Source of the DNA: Rufibacter ruber
GTDB taxonomy: Bacteria; Bacteroidota; Bacteroidia; Cytophagales; Hymenobacteraceae
Direction of reading: 5' to 3'
Length of the DNA stretch: 64,000 nt
NCBI RefSeq assembly: GCF_001647275.1
Contig: NZ_LRMM01000010.1
Location: 1 to 64,000, forward strand
Shown: piece after piece, positions 17,547 through 28,211 of the stretch
Numbering within the stretch: position 1 is the stretch's first letter
Layout: the number at the start of each line of letters is the position of its first letter
Translations under genes and position numbers: made by a program
Notes under the pieces: generated by a model
Told to the model about the DNA's origin: nothing
Databases searched by the model: none
What the model saw: only the letters and a program-made list of their open reading frames with translations

Positions 17547-18110
17547 TCAACTGCGCCGCTTCCTAATAACAAATTAATTCTAGGGGTAGACCCGGGTACC
17601 AACGTGATGGGCTATGGCCTCATTGAGGTGAGCGGTTCTAAAATTACTGTGCTCCAGTACGGAGTTTTACACCTCAAGAGTTACACAAACCACGCCCTTA
17701 AGCTCAAGAAGATATTTGACGCCACTTTACGGCTCATCACCGAATACCTGCCTGATGAAATGGCCATTGAAGCACCCTTCTACGGCAGTAACGTACAGTC
17801 TATGCTAAAGTTGGGGCGGGCGCAGGGGGTTGCCATTGCCGCCGCCCTCTCCCGCGACATCCCGTACGTGGAATATGCGCCAAAGAAAATAAAACAATCA
17901 GTGACCGGCAACGGCAATGCCTCAAAAGAACAAGTGGCCGCCATGCTGCTCCAGATCCTGAAAATTAAAGAAGCCCCCAAGTTCCTTGATGCCACAGATG
18001 CGCTGGCCGTGGCCCTTTGCCACCATTATACCCAGGGCGGAAACCAAAAAGCCGGCGCTAAATCCTGGAAAGCCTTCCTAACCGAGAATCCTGACCGTTT
18101 GTCCAAGTAA
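17538..18110 (+). CDS. ruvC: Holliday junction resolvase RuvC
   Basis: Endonuclease subunit of the RuvABC branch-migration complex, which cuts Holliday junctions during recombination and repair. About 190 residues. The RNase H-like catalytic acids are visible in ILGVDPGT, AIEAPF and DATDALAVAL, together with the KQSVTGNGNASKEQV motif. The ATG at 17538 is preferred over a TTG at 17517, because a -7 box lies between them. The gene is divergent from the membrane protein gene, and their 5' ends overlap. Confidence 0.95.
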   Translation: MIHSTAPLPNNKLILGVDPGTNVMGYGLIEVSGSKITVLQYGVLHLKSYTNHALKLKKIFDATLRLITEYLPDEMAIEAPFYGSNVQSMLKLGRAQGVAIAAALSRDIPYVEYAPKKIKQSVTGNGNASKEQVAAMLLQILKIKEAPKFLDATDALAVALCHHYTQGGNQKAGAKSWKAFLTENPDRLSK

Positions 18111-18428
18111 CTGCACAGGGTAGCGCGCCAGGGAGTATTCTTTACTGGGGGCGCAGGTTTAATTTAGTTTTACGAGGCAAAATGCGTCTGGGTGGGGTTC
18201 TGCCTATGCGGTTGCAGAGCCACGTATTCCGGCGGCGAAGGCAACCTAAGGGGGAGAGAAAGGTTCAACTTCTGGCCTTTTACAGAGGGCATCATTTGCA
18301 TAAACCTCCTCTAACAACCAACCTTCTTATGGCCGCTGTCCCCTCTAAAACAAGTTTTCCTGTTTTCGCTGTTTTTGAGAAAACAGCCCGAAAACAGGAA
18401 TAACCACCAATATCAGCAGGCGGGAGTT
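18111..18428. other. Intergenic region between ruvC and the HIT gene
   Basis: These 318 bp lie between convergent genes. They hold one HP40 copy. No gene or clear terminator was found. Confidence 0.6.
18360..18397. repeat. HP40 palindrome copy
   Basis: The left arm CTGTTTTCGCTG lacks two bases (GG) of the consensus, and the right arm CAGCCCGAAAACAG is perfect. Flanks CC/GG extend the palindrome by two bases. Confidence 0.85.
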
Positions 18429-18821
18429 TTATAGCTCCTGTCTGATGCGCTGGGCAATTTCCTCCATTTGCGCGGCTTCAAACTTCTGTTTCGGGTTACC
18501 GAAGTTCATATCTGCCACCTGGTTGATGGGCACCAGGTGAATATGGGCATGCGGTACTTCTAAACCTACTACTGCCACGCCTACCTTTTTGCAAGGAATT
18601 GCCTTACCCACTGCCAGTGCCACTTTCTGCGCAAACTTGTGCAGGTCGGCCAAGGTCTCCGGGGCCAGGTCAAAAATATAGTCAACCGGCTCTTTGGGGA
18701 TTACCAGCGTGTGGCCTTCCACCAGAGGGAACACGTCCAGAAACGCCAGAAAACGATCATCTTCCAGAATCTTGTAGGCACTGATGTCGCCTCTTATGAT
18801 CTTAGAGAAAATGGTCTCCAT
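18429..18821 (-). CDS. HIT family nucleotide-binding protein (HinT-like)
   Basis: A 130-residue histidine triad hydrolase, acting on AMP-linked small molecules such as adenosine phosphoramidates. FSKIIRGDI and the catalytic motif HAHIHL (near residue 95) are present. Length is normal. It begins 3 bp after the greA stop codon, so it is co-transcribed with greA. Confidence 0.93.
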   Translation of the reverse strand: METIFSKIIRGDISAYKILEDDRFLAFLDVFPLVEGHTLVIPKEPVDYIFDLAPETLADLHKFAQKVALAVGKAIPCKKVGVAVVGLEVPHAHIHLVPINQVADMNFGNPKQKFEAAQMEEIAQRIRQEL

Positions 18822-18824
18822 GGC

Positions 18825-19298
18825 TTAGCGGGAAATATCCAGAACCTCAAAGCGTAACTTACCGGCAGGCACGGTGATCTCAGCCACTTCTCCTACTGAT
18901 TTCCCCAGCAGGCCTTTGCCAATGGGTGATTTGACTGAAATCTTACCGGCGGCCAGGTTCGCCTCCTCTTCGGCTACCAGGGTGTAGACCACCTCCATGT
19001 TATTGTTCAGGTTTTTGAGCTTTACTTTTGAGAGAATCAGCGCCTTAGACAGGTCCAGGTTTGACTCATCAATGATACGGGCATTGCCAATCACCTCCTC
19101 CAGTTTTGAAATTTTCAGCTCCAAATGGCCCTGGGCATCTTTGGCGGCGTCATATTCGGCGTTCTCACTCAAGTCACCTTTGTCACGTGCCTCAGCCAGC
19201 TGATGCGCCACTGCCGAACGGCCTTTTGTCTTCAGTTCATGTAACTCGTCTTTGAGCTTCTGCAGTCCTTCTGGGGTGTAGTAAGATACTGATGCCAT
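18825..19298 (-). CDS. greA: Transcription elongation factor GreA
   Basis: Stimulates RNA cleavage by backtracked RNA polymerase. The 157-residue product has the N-terminal coiled coil, with YTPEGLQKLKDELHELK at the start and DLSENAEYDAAKD at its tip carrying the acidic residues, followed by the FKBP-like C-terminal domain (SPIGKGLLGK). Length is normal. Its leader holds a terminator-like hairpin at 19323-19362 on the same strand, 25 bp before the start codon, which may attenuate transcription. The HIT gene follows in the same operon. Confidence 0.95.
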   Translation of the reverse strand: MASVSYYTPEGLQKLKDELHELKTKGRSAVAHQLAEARDKGDLSENAEYDAAKDAQGHLELKISKLEEVIGNARIIDESNLDLSKALILSKVKLKNLNNNMEVVYTLVAEEEANLAAGKISVKSPIGKGLLGKSVGEVAEITVPAGKLRFEVLDISR

Positions 19299-19322
19299 AG
19301 TTTTTTATGGGTTAGTACAATG

Positions 19323-19362
19323 AATAAAAAAGAAGAACGGCCTTCCGTTTGGAGACCGTTCT
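19323..19362 (-). terminator. Terminator-like hairpin in the greA leader
   Basis: Read on the minus strand: stem AGAACGG / CCGTTCT (19356-19362 with 19334-19340), an internal TCC/GGA pairing, then TCTTTTTTATT. No gene ends just upstream on this strand, so the hairpin sits in the greA 5' leader rather than after a gene. Confidence 0.65.
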
Positions 19363-19462
19363 TATGCTAAGGTAGTACATTTTTTCAGAACCAACAGCAA
19401 AGCCGCCAATATTTTGAAGGCAGAGGGTGGCTCTGAGGCTGCTGGTTCCATTCCCATAATTC

Positions 19463-19502
19463 CTGTTTTTAAGCTGTTTTCTTGAAAACACGTCAAAAAC
19501 AG
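19463..19502. repeat. HP40 palindrome copy upstream of ppx
   Basis: Left arm CTGTTTTTAAGCTG, right arm CACGTCAAAAACAG. It lies 33 bp before the -7 box of the ppx/gppA gene. Confidence 0.75.
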
Positions 19503-19535
19503 AACCCTTTTTTTACCACCTATATATTTAATGGC

Positions 19536-19543
19536 TATCTTTG
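19536..19543 (+). promoter_or_regulatory. -7 promoter box of the ppx/gppA gene
   Basis: TATCTTTG, a perfect TAnnTTTG box, 11 bp before the ATG at 19555. It overlaps a longer upstream reading frame, which argues for the start at 19555. Confidence 0.5.
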
Positions 19544-19554
19544 TTCTACTACCT

Positions 19555-20478
19555 ATGTCTGAATCAACTGAACCATTCATAAAGCTGGCCGCCATAGACA
19601 TTGGCTCTAACGCGGTGAGATGCCAGATTTCCAACGTCTTCAAGTTTGAGCACCACACCCTGTTTAAGCGGGTGGAGTACATTCGCTACCCCATGCGCCT
19701 GGGCGAAGATGTGTTTGCCACCGGCATCATCTCCAAGCCCAAAGCAGAGAAATTCATCACGTTTCTCAACGCCCTAAAACTACTGATGCAGGTACATGAG
19801 GTGCATGATTTCATGATCTGTGCCACCTCCGCCATGCGCTCTGCCCAGAACGCGCCAGACATCATTGCCGAAGTACAGCGGCGGCTGGGGTTACAGATTC
19901 AGGTGATTGACGGCACCACCGAGGCTGATTTGATTAACATGGTCATCAGGCAGCAGCTGGATGACCGCAACTACCTGCACATTGATGTTGGTGGCGGCAG
20001 CACTGAGTTCAACATCTATGTAAACCGGCTCAAAGTGGCGTCGCGCTCGTTTGAGCAAGGCTCCATCCGGCACATGCAGGGAGACGATTCACAGGAGATG
20101 TGGCTGGCCATGCAGAACTGGGTCACTGAGAATGCCAAGCTGCACCACGTCACCAGAGCCATAGGCACCGGCGGAAACATCAACAAGATTTATGACATGG
20201 CCCGTAAGTCTGTGGGCAAACCCATTTTCAGGAAACAGATTGAAGAAGTAGTGGAGCAGATTGCCTGCCTCTCTATGGAGGAACGGGTAAAAGTGCTGCT
20301 GCTGAACGCAGACCGCGCCGATGTGATTGTTCCCGCCGCAGAGATCTATCTTTCGGCAATGAAATGGGCACACGTTGAAAGCATGCTGGTCCCGCAGGTG
20401 GGGTTGAAAGACGGCATTCTGCAGATGTTGTTTGAACGCCACCAGGGTACCACCCAGCACCTGTTCAGGTCTGAGTAA
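19555..20478 (+). CDS. Exopolyphosphatase / guanosine pentaphosphatase family protein
   Basis: A 307-residue member of the Ppx/GppA branch of the ASKHA phosphotransferase fold, which hydrolyses polyphosphate or pppGpp. The motifs AAIDIGSNAVRC, ATSAMRSAQN, DGTTEADLI, HIDVGGGSTEFN and AIGTGGN are present in order. It is shorter than E. coli Ppx because the C-terminal HD-like domain is absent, as in many Bacteroidota homologues. The convergent neighbour is polyphosphate kinase. The two may set polyphosphate levels together. Confidence 0.9.
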   Translation: MSESTEPFIKLAAIDIGSNAVRCQISNVFKFEHHTLFKRVEYIRYPMRLGEDVFATGIISKPKAEKFITFLNALKLLMQVHEVHDFMICATSAMRSAQNAPDIIAEVQRRLGLQIQVIDGTTEADLINMVIRQQLDDRNYLHIDVGGGSTEFNIYVNRLKVASRSFEQGSIRHMQGDDSQEMWLAMQNWVTENAKLHHVTRAIGTGGNINKIYDMARKSVGKPIFRKQIEEVVEQIACLSMEERVKVLLLNADRADVIVPAAEIYLSAMKWAHVESMLVPQVGLKDGILQMLFERHQGTTQHLFRSE

Positions 20479-20485
20479 TCAAACC

Positions 20486-20524
20486 CGTTTTTGGGCTGTT
20501 TTTGGAAAAACAGCCCAAAAACAG
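20486..20524. repeat. HP40 palindrome copy between ppx and ppk
   Basis: Arms CGTTTTTGGGCTG and CAGCCCAAAAACAG. The T-A pair at arm position eight, where the consensus has C-G, is one of the compensated arm changes. It runs directly into the terminator at 20520. Confidence 0.88.
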
Positions 20525-20566
20525 CAATCCCTCCTGCGTAGACCGCAGGAGGGATTGCTGTTTTTA
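20520..20566. terminator. Bidirectional terminator between ppx and ppk1
   Basis: A near-perfect 18-bp stem (ACAGCAATCCCTCCTGCG with its complement) around a short loop, with a T run on the plus side and an A run on the other. It serves the convergent ppx and ppk1 genes. Confidence 0.88.
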
Positions 20567-20759
20567 GAGCATCTTAACAGGTAGCTTATGCGCTGCAAAC
20601 GGGCCTCAAAAAAACCTGACCTCACACCAGAGAGCCGCTTTGCTGCTCTAATAACGGGATAGAAAAATTTTGCGCCCCTTGTTCGCCTGCAAAAGCAAAA
20701 TGTAAACCAGCGCTTAGGAGTGAGTGCGCGGGTTAGTAAGATTGCTTTAGAAACAACTA

Positions 20760-22868
20760 TCAAAAAAGATTCACCTCTTCCCTCATTTCCAGGTCTACCT
20801 TGTAGAACTCACGGTGAATGTTGAACGAGGCCTCCCCCTCGGCAGGCTGACGCTTGATATAGGACCCGTCTTCGCGCATAATGTACGCATTCTGGTTGTC
20901 CATGAGGTTGTAGCGCAGAATATTGATGGCCTGCCGCTTGAGCTCATCATTTACAATATGGAACAGGGCCTCAATACGGCGTTCAAAACTCCGCACCATG
21001 ATATCGGCGCTGCCGCCCAGCACTGTGGGGTTCCCGTTGTTGTGGAAGTAGAAAAGGCGCGCATGCTCCAGGTATTCCCCCACAATAGAGCTCACCTGAA
21101 TATTCTCACTTAGCCCTTCCCGCCCCGGACGCAAACAGCAGATGCCGCGCACTATCAGCCGTATCTGCACCCCGGCCTGGGAGGCGTTGTAAAACTCGTC
21201 CATCACCTCTTTGTCTTCCAGGGAGTTGATCTTGATCACAATACCGGCCGGCAGCCCCTGGGCGGCATTGTGGGTTTCCCTCCTGATCAGTTCTATGAGC
21301 TGCTGGCGCATGTCTTTGGGCGCTGTGATCAGGTATTCATAGTTCTCCGGATATGAATGGCCGGTGATAACGTTGAAAAACTCAGACACGTCATGGGCAT
21401 ACACCTCATCTGTGGTCAGCAGGCTGATATCTGTGTACTGGCGGCTGGTCTGCTCATTGTAGTTCCCGCTGCCAATGTGAATATAGCGCGTCACCTTCTC
21501 CCCTTCCTTCCGGATGATCATCATCATCTTGGTGTGGGTTTTGTACTTGCTGATGCCGTAAATCACAAAGCAGCCCGCCTTCTCCAGCTTCTCCCCCTCC
21601 TTGATGTTGCGCTCCTCGTCAAACCGGGCCTTCACCTCAAAGAGGGCAGAGACGTGCTTCCCGTTTTCAGCGGCCTTGAGCAGGGCGGCTGTTACGCGGG
21701 AATTATCTGCTAACCGGTAAATAGTCTGCTTAATGCCCAACACATAGGGATCCTCAGCGGCTTTCTCCAGCAGGCTTACAATAGGTTCCATGCTGTTGTA
21801 CGGGTGGTGCAGCAGCACGTCATGGTCTTTGAGGAACTCAAACAGGTTCTCACTTGCCCCGCGCGGAAGACTGGGGGATGGCACCGGCGCGGGAGATTTT
21901 TTGATCTTGTTGCTGAACTGCGGGTGTTTGATGATCTGCCAAAGCCCTTTGAAATCCAGCAGCTGGTCAACAGAGAACACATTGGCATTGTCAATTGACC
22001 AGCGTTCCTTCAGGATCTTCATCATGTACCCAGACGGTGCCTGCTCTGTCTCCAGGCGCACCACCCGCCCCTTTTTACGGGTCTTGAGCTTCTGCTTCAC
22101 CTCCTGCACAAAGTCCTGGTCCATGTCATCGCTTTCCTCCAGGGTGAAATCTCCGTTTCGGGTAATCCTGAAGAGGTTCACTGAGTCAATCTCCACGTTC
22201 CGGAACAGCTTACCCATGTTGTGCCTGATCACTTCTTCAATGGGCACAAAGATGATCTTGTTCTTGCGCTGGATCTCATAGAACCGGGAAAGGTTGTTTG
22301 GGATCTGCACAAACGTAATGCGGCTCTGCTGCTTGGTCTCCTCAGTGGTTCTGGTCACCACGCCAAAGATGAGCAGCTGGTTCATCATCAGCGGGAAACC
22401 GTGGTAGCTGTCATACACCATGGGGGTGAGCAGCGGGTACACCGTGTGCATGAAGAAAGCCTCTGCTTTAGACTGCTCTGACTCTGTGAGCTCCCCCACC
22501 TTGCAGATATTGAAGCCCTGCTTCTCAAACTCCGGCCGCAGCTCCTCATAGGTCTGGTACTGGTCAGAGACAAACTTATGGGCAAAATCTAACAGCTTCT
22601 TCCGGAACGGCAGTTCCCGCAGCCCGGAGTAGTCAATGCGCTCCTTGCCGTAATCAATGTAGTTGTACAGGCTGCCCACCCTGATCATGAAGAACTCATC
22701 TGCATTTGACGCCGTAATGGCCAGAAACTTTAGCCGCTCAAACAGAGGCGTAGCGGGGTTGCGTACCAGGTCCAGAACCCGGTAGTTGAACCTTAGCCAG
22801 CTCAGGTCACGGCTTATGTAATTACTTCTCCGGATTTGCTCCGATGCCTTGATGGTAGTGTTATTCAT
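20760..22868 (-). CDS. ppk1: Polyphosphate kinase 1
   Basis: Makes inorganic polyphosphate reversibly from ATP. The 702-residue product has the four-domain PPK1 layout: N-domain (RDLSWLRFNYRVL), head domain, and two C-terminal phospholipase D-like domains. The autophosphorylated His lies in HPYNSMEPI-like and SKYKTHTKMMM contexts, and ALFEVKARFDEERNI and HIGSGNYNEQTSR are intact. Length is normal. It is convergent with the exopolyphosphatase-type gene. Confidence 0.95.
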   Translation of the reverse strand: MNNTTIKASEQIRRSNYISRDLSWLRFNYRVLDLVRNPATPLFERLKFLAITASNADEFFMIRVGSLYNYIDYGKERIDYSGLRELPFRKKLLDFAHKFVSDQYQTYEELRPEFEKQGFNICKVGELTESEQSKAEAFFMHTVYPLLTPMVYDSYHGFPLMMNQLLIFGVVTRTTEETKQQSRITFVQIPNNLSRFYEIQRKNKIIFVPIEEVIRHNMGKLFRNVEIDSVNLFRITRNGDFTLEESDDMDQDFVQEVKQKLKTRKKGRVVRLETEQAPSGYMMKILKERWSIDNANVFSVDQLLDFKGLWQIIKHPQFSNKIKKSPAPVPSPSLPRGASENLFEFLKDHDVLLHHPYNSMEPIVSLLEKAAEDPYVLGIKQTIYRLADNSRVTAALLKAAENGKHVSALFEVKARFDEERNIKEGEKLEKAGCFVIYGISKYKTHTKMMMIIRKEGEKVTRYIHIGSGNYNEQTSRQYTDISLLTTDEVYAHDVSEFFNVITGHSYPENYEYLITAPKDMRQQLIELIRRETHNAAQGLPAGIVIKINSLEDKEVMDEFYNASQAGVQIRLIVRGICCLRPGREGLSENIQVSSIVGEYLEHARLFYFHNNGNPTVLGGSADIMVRSFERRIEALFHIVNDELKRQAINILRYNLMDNQNAYIMREDGSYIKRQPAEGEASFNIHREFYKVDLEMREEVNLF

Positions 22869-22955
22869 AGGAGATGCTCAACCTCAACGGGGATATTCTC
22901 ACCTACTGGATATCCCCTTGCTAAGTTAACAGCTTTTTGTTGCCTGCCACAACTC

Positions 22956-22992
22956 AAAACAGAAAAGCCTGCGTCCTGCAGGCCTTTCTGTT
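22956..22992 (-). terminator. Probable gyrB terminator
   Basis: Stem CAGAAAAGCCTGC / GCAGGCCTTTCTG (22960-22972 with 22978-22990), with one mismatch and a 5-nt loop. The T tract on the minus strand is short. It lies between gyrB and ppk1, which run the same way. Confidence 0.6.
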
Positions 22993-23027
22993 AATGGTTT
23001 CTACTTACTAACGGTGCACATGGGTAT

Positions 23028-23067
23028 CTGTTTTAGCCCTGTTTTAGGAAAAACAGCCCGAAAACGG
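23028..23067. repeat. HP40 palindrome copy
   Basis: Left arm CTGTTTTAGCCCTG, right arm CAGCCCGAAAACGG, centre TTTTAGGAAAAA. The centre has four T and five A, the reverse of most copies on this strand. Confidence 0.82.
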
Positions 23068-23084
23068 AAAACAGCCAGTGTTAC

Positions 23085-25049
<1,965 letters not shown>

Positions 25050-25077
25050 CTAGTTTATTCGGTGGGTTATTAACATA

Positions 25078-25108
25078 CAAAAATACGCATTTTTATCTGC
25101 ATTTGCCA
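25078..25108 (-). promoter_or_regulatory. gyrB promoter
   Basis: On the minus strand TTG (25106-25108), a 20-bp spacer and TATTTTTG (25078-25085) match the Bacteroidota -33/-7 pattern. The -7 box is 28 bp before the gyrB ATG. Confidence 0.6.
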
Positions 25109-25207
25109 ATGATTTGCCTATTAATATAGCAGAAGCTGAATGATCCTGAGCCCTATTTCTCAGCCCTTCCTTTCCCTGTAGATACCTGTGTTTCTGACTT
25201 CCCCGTG

Positions 25208-25247
25208 CTGTTTCCGGGCTACTTTTTTGATTTCAGGGCAAAACCAG
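25208..25247. repeat. HP40 palindrome copy (degenerate)
   Basis: Left arm CTGTTTCCGGGCTA, right arm CAGGGCAAAACCAG, with a widened centre. This is the most degenerate of the full-length copies, between gyrB and the ROK kinase gene. Confidence 0.6.
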
Positions 25248-25627
25248 AATAAAAGCGGCCATTGTATAAGTTTAGGTGGGGCAACCTGCGGGGCGTGGGT
25301 ATTGGAAAGGCAGATGTCTTCCCCCTGCCCTACTCCCCAAGCCCCGGGCATCACCGGCTGCCCTCATAACTTTTTAACAGAAGAATGATTCCCCCAAACA
25401 TCAGTGCCAAATTCAGAATGGTGGTGAAAATCCGCTCTTTTTAAGCTGAGGCTGGGGGTTATTCCAGAAGTCTCGGGCAAAAAATGGGATTAAACGCGTA
25501 AGGTGGCGGGAATATTTTGGCGTTTCGCGGGTTTATTGTTAAGTTTCCACCTCGTAAAATCAATTGCTTCCGGGCATACCGCATTCCATGCGCAAACGCC
25601 TCATCGCACCAATCTGTACAAACACTC

Positions 25628-26593
25628 ATGAAGGACGTAATTTTAGGTATTGACATTGGGGGTACCAACACCAAGTTCGGTTTCTTAGACCGTGACGGCA
25701 TCAGCTTAACCCAGGGCGAGATTTCTACCGCTGAAGGGGAAACCGTGCATGACTTTCTCCGCCTCTTCTACCAGGAGGTGCAGGCCAAATTCAAAAAAAT
25801 AGAAGACGAGGCGCGTCTTATTGGCGTAGGCGTGGGTGCCCCTAACGGCAACTTCTACACCGGTACCATTGAAAACGCGCCCAACCTGAAGTGGCATGGC
25901 TCAGTACCGCTGGTAGAGCTGCTGCAGTCATATTTCAAACTGCCGGTTTTCCTGACCAATGATGCCAATGCAGCCGCCATTGGAGAAATGATCTACGGCG
26001 GGGCCAAGAACATGAAGAACTTTGTTGTGGTGACATTGGGCACTGGCCTGGGCAGCGGGATTGTGGTAAACGGAGAACTGGTGTATGGGGCAGACGGCAA
26101 CGCCGGCGAATTAGGCCATACCCTGGTGAACGTGAAGGGCTCTGGCCGCGTGTGCGGTTGCGGCCGCCGGGGTTGTTTAGAAACCTATGTTTCGGCCACC
26201 GGCATCAAGCGCACCGTTTATAAGTTCTTAGCTGATTATACAGATTACAGCGAACTGCGCGGCGTCAGCTTCAATGACCTCACCGCTGAGATGATCACCC
26301 AAGCCGCCAAACGTGGTGACAAGATTGCCATTGACTGTTTTGAGTACACAGGCAAGGTGCTAGGCATGAAATTAGCCGATACCGTAGCGCATTTGAGCCC
26401 AGAAGCCATCTTCCTGTTTGGCGGACTGGTACGGGCCGAGGAGTTGCTATTTGACCCGGTAAGATACCACCTGGAGAAGAACCTGTTAAGCATCTTCAAA
26501 GGAAAAGTAAAAATCCTTCCGTCAGGCCTTGGCCTAAACAATACCGCCGTAATGGGTGCCGCCGCTTTGGCCTGGAAAGAAATGGAACGCTAG
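25628..26593 (+). CDS. ROK family sugar kinase (glucokinase-like)
   Basis: Phosphorylates a hexose, most likely glucose, with ATP. The 321-residue product starts with the phosphate-binding motif GIDIGGTNTKFGFLD and has NDANAAAIGE, GTGLGSGIVVNGEL and the ROK zinc motif CGCGRRGCLETY. The ATG at 25628 is preferred to one at 25517, which would add 37 residues with no homology to the family. There is no helix-turn-helix, so it is a kinase and not a NagC/Mlc-type repressor. A strong terminator follows. Confidence 0.92.
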   Translation: MKDVILGIDIGGTNTKFGFLDRDGISLTQGEISTAEGETVHDFLRLFYQEVQAKFKKIEDEARLIGVGVGAPNGNFYTGTIENAPNLKWHGSVPLVELLQSYFKLPVFLTNDANAAAIGEMIYGGAKNMKNFVVVTLGTGLGSGIVVNGELVYGADGNAGELGHTLVNVKGSGRVCGCGRRGCLETYVSATGIKRTVYKFLADYTDYSELRGVSFNDLTAEMITQAAKRGDKIAIDCFEYTGKVLGMKLADTVAHLSPEAIFLFGGLVRAEELLFDPVRYHLEKNLLSIFKGKVKILPSGLGLNNTAVMGAAALAWKEMER

Positions 26594-26615
26594 TCTTTTC
26601 AAACTAATATTTCTG

Positions 26616-26652
26616 AAGCCCAGTTGTCACTACAACTGGGCTTTCTTTTTTA
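26616..26652 (+). terminator. Rho-independent terminator of the ROK kinase gene
   Basis: Perfect 12-bp stem AAGCCCAGTTGT / ACAACTGGGCTT with a 4-nt loop, followed by TCTTTTTT. Confidence 0.9.
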
Positions 26653-27156
26653 AGTCAGAAGCTGTTCAGAGTTTTTGAAACCGCGAGGCAATGGCTGCCG
26701 GGTAAGGTTTTTCACCAGCCAGTGGTTTCTGTTTTCGGGCTGTTTTTGTAAAAACAGCCCGAAAACAGAAACTTAAATCTTTGCCAAATGCCTTTCTGAG
26801 AAAAACCTAAACAGCTTCTCAATTTCATACCCATTAAACTGAGGATAGAACTGACTAAGAGCCTGTTTACATTTTTGTTTTGCAGCGGAAAATGGGGAGC
26901 GAAAGGTACTGGCGAAGCCATTTTTGAGCAGCGTAGCAGCGCTACGGTGAGAGGAAAAGGCAAAAACTGGTTCTTCTGAAACCACTTTGTAGTACAAAAG
27001 ATAAATAAAAACACGCCCTAAAGCCTTTTGAAGCAGTCTTTCTTTTCCACTCCACCTCCATCTCAATTATTGATTTTAACTATATCATCAGCACCTGGTT
27101 TACGCATCACCCAGGAAAACAAAAGTTGAAATAAGGTCTTAGATGCCCCTAGGTTG
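26653..27156. other. Intergenic region with HP40 inside possible inverted terminal repeats
   Basis: No gene was supported. A perfect HP40 lies at 26729. On either side are AGAAGCTGTTCAGAG (26657-26671) and CTAAACAGCTTCTC (26808-26821), which are imperfect inverted copies of each other. A related CTAAGAGCCTGTTTA follows at 26854-26868. A block at 26850-26885 read on the minus strand resembles 20691-20724. Open frames here carry repeat-derived sequence and look non-coding. Confidence 0.5.
26729..26768. repeat. HP40 palindrome copy (perfect consensus arms)
   Basis: Arms CTGTTTTCGGGCTG and CAGCCCGAAAACAG pair perfectly around TTTTTGTAAAAA. Flanking TT/AA extend the palindrome. Confidence 0.92.
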
Positions 27157-27164
27157 TATCTTTG
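27157..27164 (+). promoter_or_regulatory. -7 promoter box of the orphan ABC ATPase gene
   Basis: TATCTTTG, a perfect TAnnTTTG box, ends 5 bp before the ATG at 27170. A leaderless transcript is implied. This argues against a start at 27143, which would place the box inside the gene. Confidence 0.5.
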
Positions 27165-27169
27165 GGCCT

Positions 27170-28162
27170 ATGAGTTTTTTACAGGTCACTGGCATCAGTA
27201 AGCGGGAAGAGAAAGGATGGGTGGTGAAGGATGTTTCTTTTTCCCAGCGCGAGCACCAAAAAATTGCGATTGCCGGCGAAACCGGCTCCGGGAAAAGCAC
27301 CCTCCTCAAAATGGTAGCCGGGCTGGTTCAGCCAGATACAGGCAGCATCTTTTTTGAAAAGGAGAAGGTGTTTGGACCAGCAGAGCAGTTGGTGGCGGGA
27401 CACGAACGCATTGCCTATCTCTCCCAGCAGCATGAGCTGCCGGAATTTTTGCGGGTAGAACAGGTGCTGCGGTATGCCAATACCCTTGACGCGCAGGACG
27501 CCGAACAGCTATTTGAGGTGTGCCGCATTTCGCACTTGCTGAAGAGACGCACAGACCAGTTGTCTGGCGGGGAAAAACAGCGGATTGCGCTGGCCAGGCT
27601 CCTCCTCACCTCCCCTGGCCTGCTTCTGCTGGATGAGCCATTCTCTAACTTAGACCCCCTCCATAAGAACGTCTTGAAAACAACTATTCAGGAAGTGGGG
27701 GAAACCTTGGGCATTACCTGTATCCTGATTTCCCATGATCCGCAGGACACCCTCTCCTGGGCAGACCACCTGCTGATCATGCGCCAAGGCGAAATTATTC
27801 AGCAGGGCTCACCCCAGCAGGTATATTATGAGCCGAAAGATGAATACGTGGCCGGCCTTTTTGGGAAGTACAATCTGGTGCCAGCAGAACTCTTACAGGG
27901 TATAGTCTCAGATACACAAGCGAATTCCCTCTTCTTGCGGCCAGAACAGCTCACCATCCTGAGGGATGGCAGACCAGGCCTTAGAGGCACTATTGTGGGG
28001 AAAGTATTTTACGGGGCCTATTATGAAGTGGAAGTTCTTCTAAAAGGCGCCTCCCAGCCCATACTGGTTAGAACAGACAATGCGCAACTCTTGCCGGGAG
28101 CTGAGCTATTTCTTTCTCTTACTGCTGATTCGTTCTGGTTTTTATCATCAGATGTGGTGTAG
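27170..28162 (+). CDS. Orphan ABC transporter ATP-binding protein with TOBE domain (PotA/AfuC-like)
   Basis: A 330-residue ATPase. Walker A GETGSGKST, Q-loop, signature LSGGEKQRIALARLL, Walker B LLLLDEP and the switch His in LISHDP are all intact. The last 80 residues (FLRPEQLTIL onward) form a TOBE-type regulatory domain, as in the polyamine, Fe3+ and molybdate importer ATPases. No permease or binding protein gene is adjacent, so the substrate is unknown. The peptide permeases at 5.8-8.2 kb lack an ATPase but belong to a different subfamily. Confidence 0.88.
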   Translation: MSFLQVTGISKREEKGWVVKDVSFSQREHQKIAIAGETGSGKSTLLKMVAGLVQPDTGSIFFEKEKVFGPAEQLVAGHERIAYLSQQHELPEFLRVEQVLRYANTLDAQDAEQLFEVCRISHLLKRRTDQLSGGEKQRIALARLLLTSPGLLLLDEPFSNLDPLHKNVLKTTIQEVGETLGITCILISHDPQDTLSWADHLLIMRQGEIIQQGSPQQVYYEPKDEYVAGLFGKYNLVPAELLQGIVSDTQANSLFLRPEQLTILRDGRPGLRGTIVGKVFYGAYYEVEVLLKGASQPILVRTDNAQLLPGAELFLSLTADSFWFLSSDVV

Positions 28163-28211
28163 GGCTTTCTTTTCTAGTTCCTCCAGGAGGGTCCGTCTAT
28201 GACTTGGGCTT

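Noticed and set aside
26712-27066. Open frames on the minus strand between the ROK kinase and the ABC ATPase
   Set aside because: They cross an HP40 and other repeat sequence, two frames are open over the same stretch, and the products show no domain.
27170-28162. The orphan ABC ATPase as the missing subunit of the peptide permeases
   Set aside because: It carries a PotA/AfuC-type TOBE domain and lacks the C-terminal oligopeptide-type extension of DppD/OppD proteins. It is also 19 kb away.
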